Source of the DNA: Trachythela sp. YZ-2020
Lineage: Eukaryota > Cnidaria > Anthozoa > Malacalcyonacea > Clavulariidae
Direction: 5' to 3'
NCBI GenBank assembly: GCA_016169945.1
Contig: JADLSH010000344.1
Location: forward strand, 1,054,001 to 1,118,000
Length of the DNA: 64,000 nucleotides
Shown: positions 62,410 through 64,000 of the stretch, piece by piece
Position numbering within the stretch: the stretch's first letter is position 1
How the letters are laid out: every line of letters starts with the position of its first letter
The notes under the pieces: generated by a model
Databases searched by the model: none
What the model was told of the DNA's origin: nothing
Seen by the model: only the letters and a program-made list of their open reading frames with translations
Position numbers and translations under genes: made by a program

Positions 62410-63662
62410 GCTGTTGCGGTATTGAAAATATACCGAAAACCGATATCGAAATAGAAATACCGACAAAATTAAAATAAATAAATAAATTGTTTAATAAATC
62501 AATTTTCGCAGTCATAAAACTGAATTACAATTGAATTTACAATATTTTTAGAATTAATTACGTATTATTATATAAACATAAGTGTTATATAGAGTTTTAT
62601 GCCACTGAAAAAAAAATATTATAACAACACAAAAAAAAAATATTTTTTTTGCAAAAAATCAAAACCTATTACTATATTTGTGTATTTTTATATATGTTTT
62701 TTTTTTTTTTTATAATTGAATTGTCGTTTGTTTATATTATGAAGAGAAGATTGAAAGAAAGAGAAAGACAAAGATTTGAGAACAACATTGAACTCTCCTC
62801 GTCCTGCTTCTCACTGTAATATTCTCTCTCTCAACACTCGAAAATAAATTACTTATTTCCGCACCATAATGTAATATTCTCTATTCATGTAGAGCAATTA
62901 CTATATACTCACAATCGTATTTAATTAATAATAAAGAATATTTAAATAACTACTATGTGTTCTACAATAAATAACACTAATTTTATGTATGTGCTGCTTA
63001 ACTAGATGCCACTTTAATATAATAACTAAGACTAATATCAAGGATAAAATATTTTCTATTTAAAATTTAGCTTATCTCGCATATTTTAAGATAAAAGAGT
63101 TATTTAATCTGCTCGTATTGGTAACAGGAAGATTATATCTTCTTAGCTCTCTAAAATTATGGGTTGGCGAATTCTCCTTCGGTAGTAAGTGATAAAGTTT
63201 ATCATGTTCCTTATTAGTTTCGATGGAGGTAATATAATCGAGTGGAGGTAATATAATCGGTATTTTTTCACTGGAGGTAATATAATCGGTATTTTTTCAC
63301 TCGGAATAGTCGCCAAATTTTTAACCTAATTTATGCCAAACCAATTGGACATTATACTTGGACATTTCCAAACAGTAACACAGTTTATGTTGCTCACATA
63401 TTTACGTCTGCATTTGGCACAATTTACATGACATATACAAGAAGGAAATAACTTTTATGAATGAAAACAATTCGATCTATTTTGAGTCAAAGTAAAGAAA
63501 TTTATCTGCTTTTAATATTACAGTTGTGCACGCCCATTACCGAAAATGCCGAACAGATTTGATATTTTCGTTATATCGACAGTTTCAATAATGCGATATC
63601 GAATATAACCGATATTTTAAAAAATGCCGACAATTTTCGATATATCGATATACCGCAACAGC
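62410..63662. mobile_element. TIR element with GCTGTTGCGGTAT ends (1.25 kb)
   Basis: GCTGTTGCGGTAT at the left and ATACCGCAACAGC at the right are perfect inverted ends. Near both ends are repeated CGATAT/ATATCG motifs. The interior is extremely AT-rich with homopolymer runs and no coding frame. The class is uncertain because no target duplication is clear. Confidence 0.7.
63220..63302. repeat. short tandem repeat
   Basis: TGGAGGTAATATAATCG occurs three times; the last two copies are followed by GTATTTTTTCAC. It lies inside the TIR element at 62410-63662. Confidence 0.8.
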
Positions 63663-63840
63663 AAAGGCAATTAAGCTATCATTCAATATATGCAAAATAT
63701 CATACATTATAAAAAGTTTATTACAGTTATATGAAACACTCAAAAGCTGTTTCATATAACTATATATAAAACGAGGCAGTACATCAAGTATTTCGCTTAC
63801 CTTACAACAATTGTGATATTACTTTCCTATTCTATATATC

Positions 63841-64000
63841 CTAACCCACCCAGTCAACTTTCCCTGTGGAAGGAAACCGGAGTGCCCGGAGAAAACCCAC
63901 GATTTTCGGCAGAGCGTTGACTTATTCTTTTCAAATGAGTGTATAGTCACCCCAGCAAGAATCGAACCCACGACTCAGAGGTGAAAGGCACTTGCTCTGA
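63841..64000 (-). mobile_element. second SINE of the conserved-core family, cut by the window end
   Basis: On the minus strand the head reads AGAGCAAGTGCCTTTCACC, then a B box GGGTTCGATTCTTG. The core GTGGGTTTTCTCCGGGCACT follows at about 63900-63865. It is the same family as 61582-62010, in the opposite orientation. Its head runs off the window at 64000. Confidence 0.85.

Overview
The window is animal nuclear DNA. It is AT-rich, has spliceosomal introns, and carries two genes known from metazoans: a LEDGF/HRP2-type PWWP-IBD gene and a FAM135 gene. A large secreted gene combining bacterial-type RTX repeats with animal sushi and SRCR domains, plus many MITEs and tRNA-derived SINEs, suggests an early-branching aquatic invertebrate, most likely a cnidarian. 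That placement is inference and the species cannot be named.

Layout. 1-3118: non-coding, with a mariner-like MITE (608-1127) and SINE remnants. 3119-9978 (minus): a complete 12-exon gene for a 347-residue LEDGF/HRP2-like chromatin reader. 10.0-13.0 kb: hAT-like elements and the edge of a repeat array. 13005-44268: a tandem array of about 1.9-kb units derived from a non-LTR retrotransposon, each normally carrying a nested foldback block of tRNA-derived SINE copies. A 2.5-kb insertion (40413-42901) splits the last unit, and that unit still keeps the reverse-transcriptase region and an empty SINE site. 45030-54199 (plus): a two-exon gene for a secreted protein of about 2.8 thousand residues. Its order is signal peptide, K/D/Q-rich repeats, a duplicated unknown domain, a region resembling the clostridial large-toxin pore domain, five RTX modules, FN3, three sushi, two SRCR-like domains and a last sushi domain. 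54.2-58.0 kb: repeats and a PIF/Harbinger-like MITE. 58026-60811 (plus): the first five coding exons of a FAM135 gene that runs out of the window; its fifth intron holds several MITEs and two SINEs.

The three protein genes are not a functional cluster. The chromatin reader and FAM135 are ordinary conserved genes read exon by exon from splice sites and family similarity. The RTX gene is nearly intronless and looks like a chimera of bacterial-type and animal modules. The array is the main structural feature. It shows three nested levels of tandem repetition (11-bp VNTR, about 277-bp SINE, about 1.9-kb unit), and its terminal unit shows the likely ancestral state.
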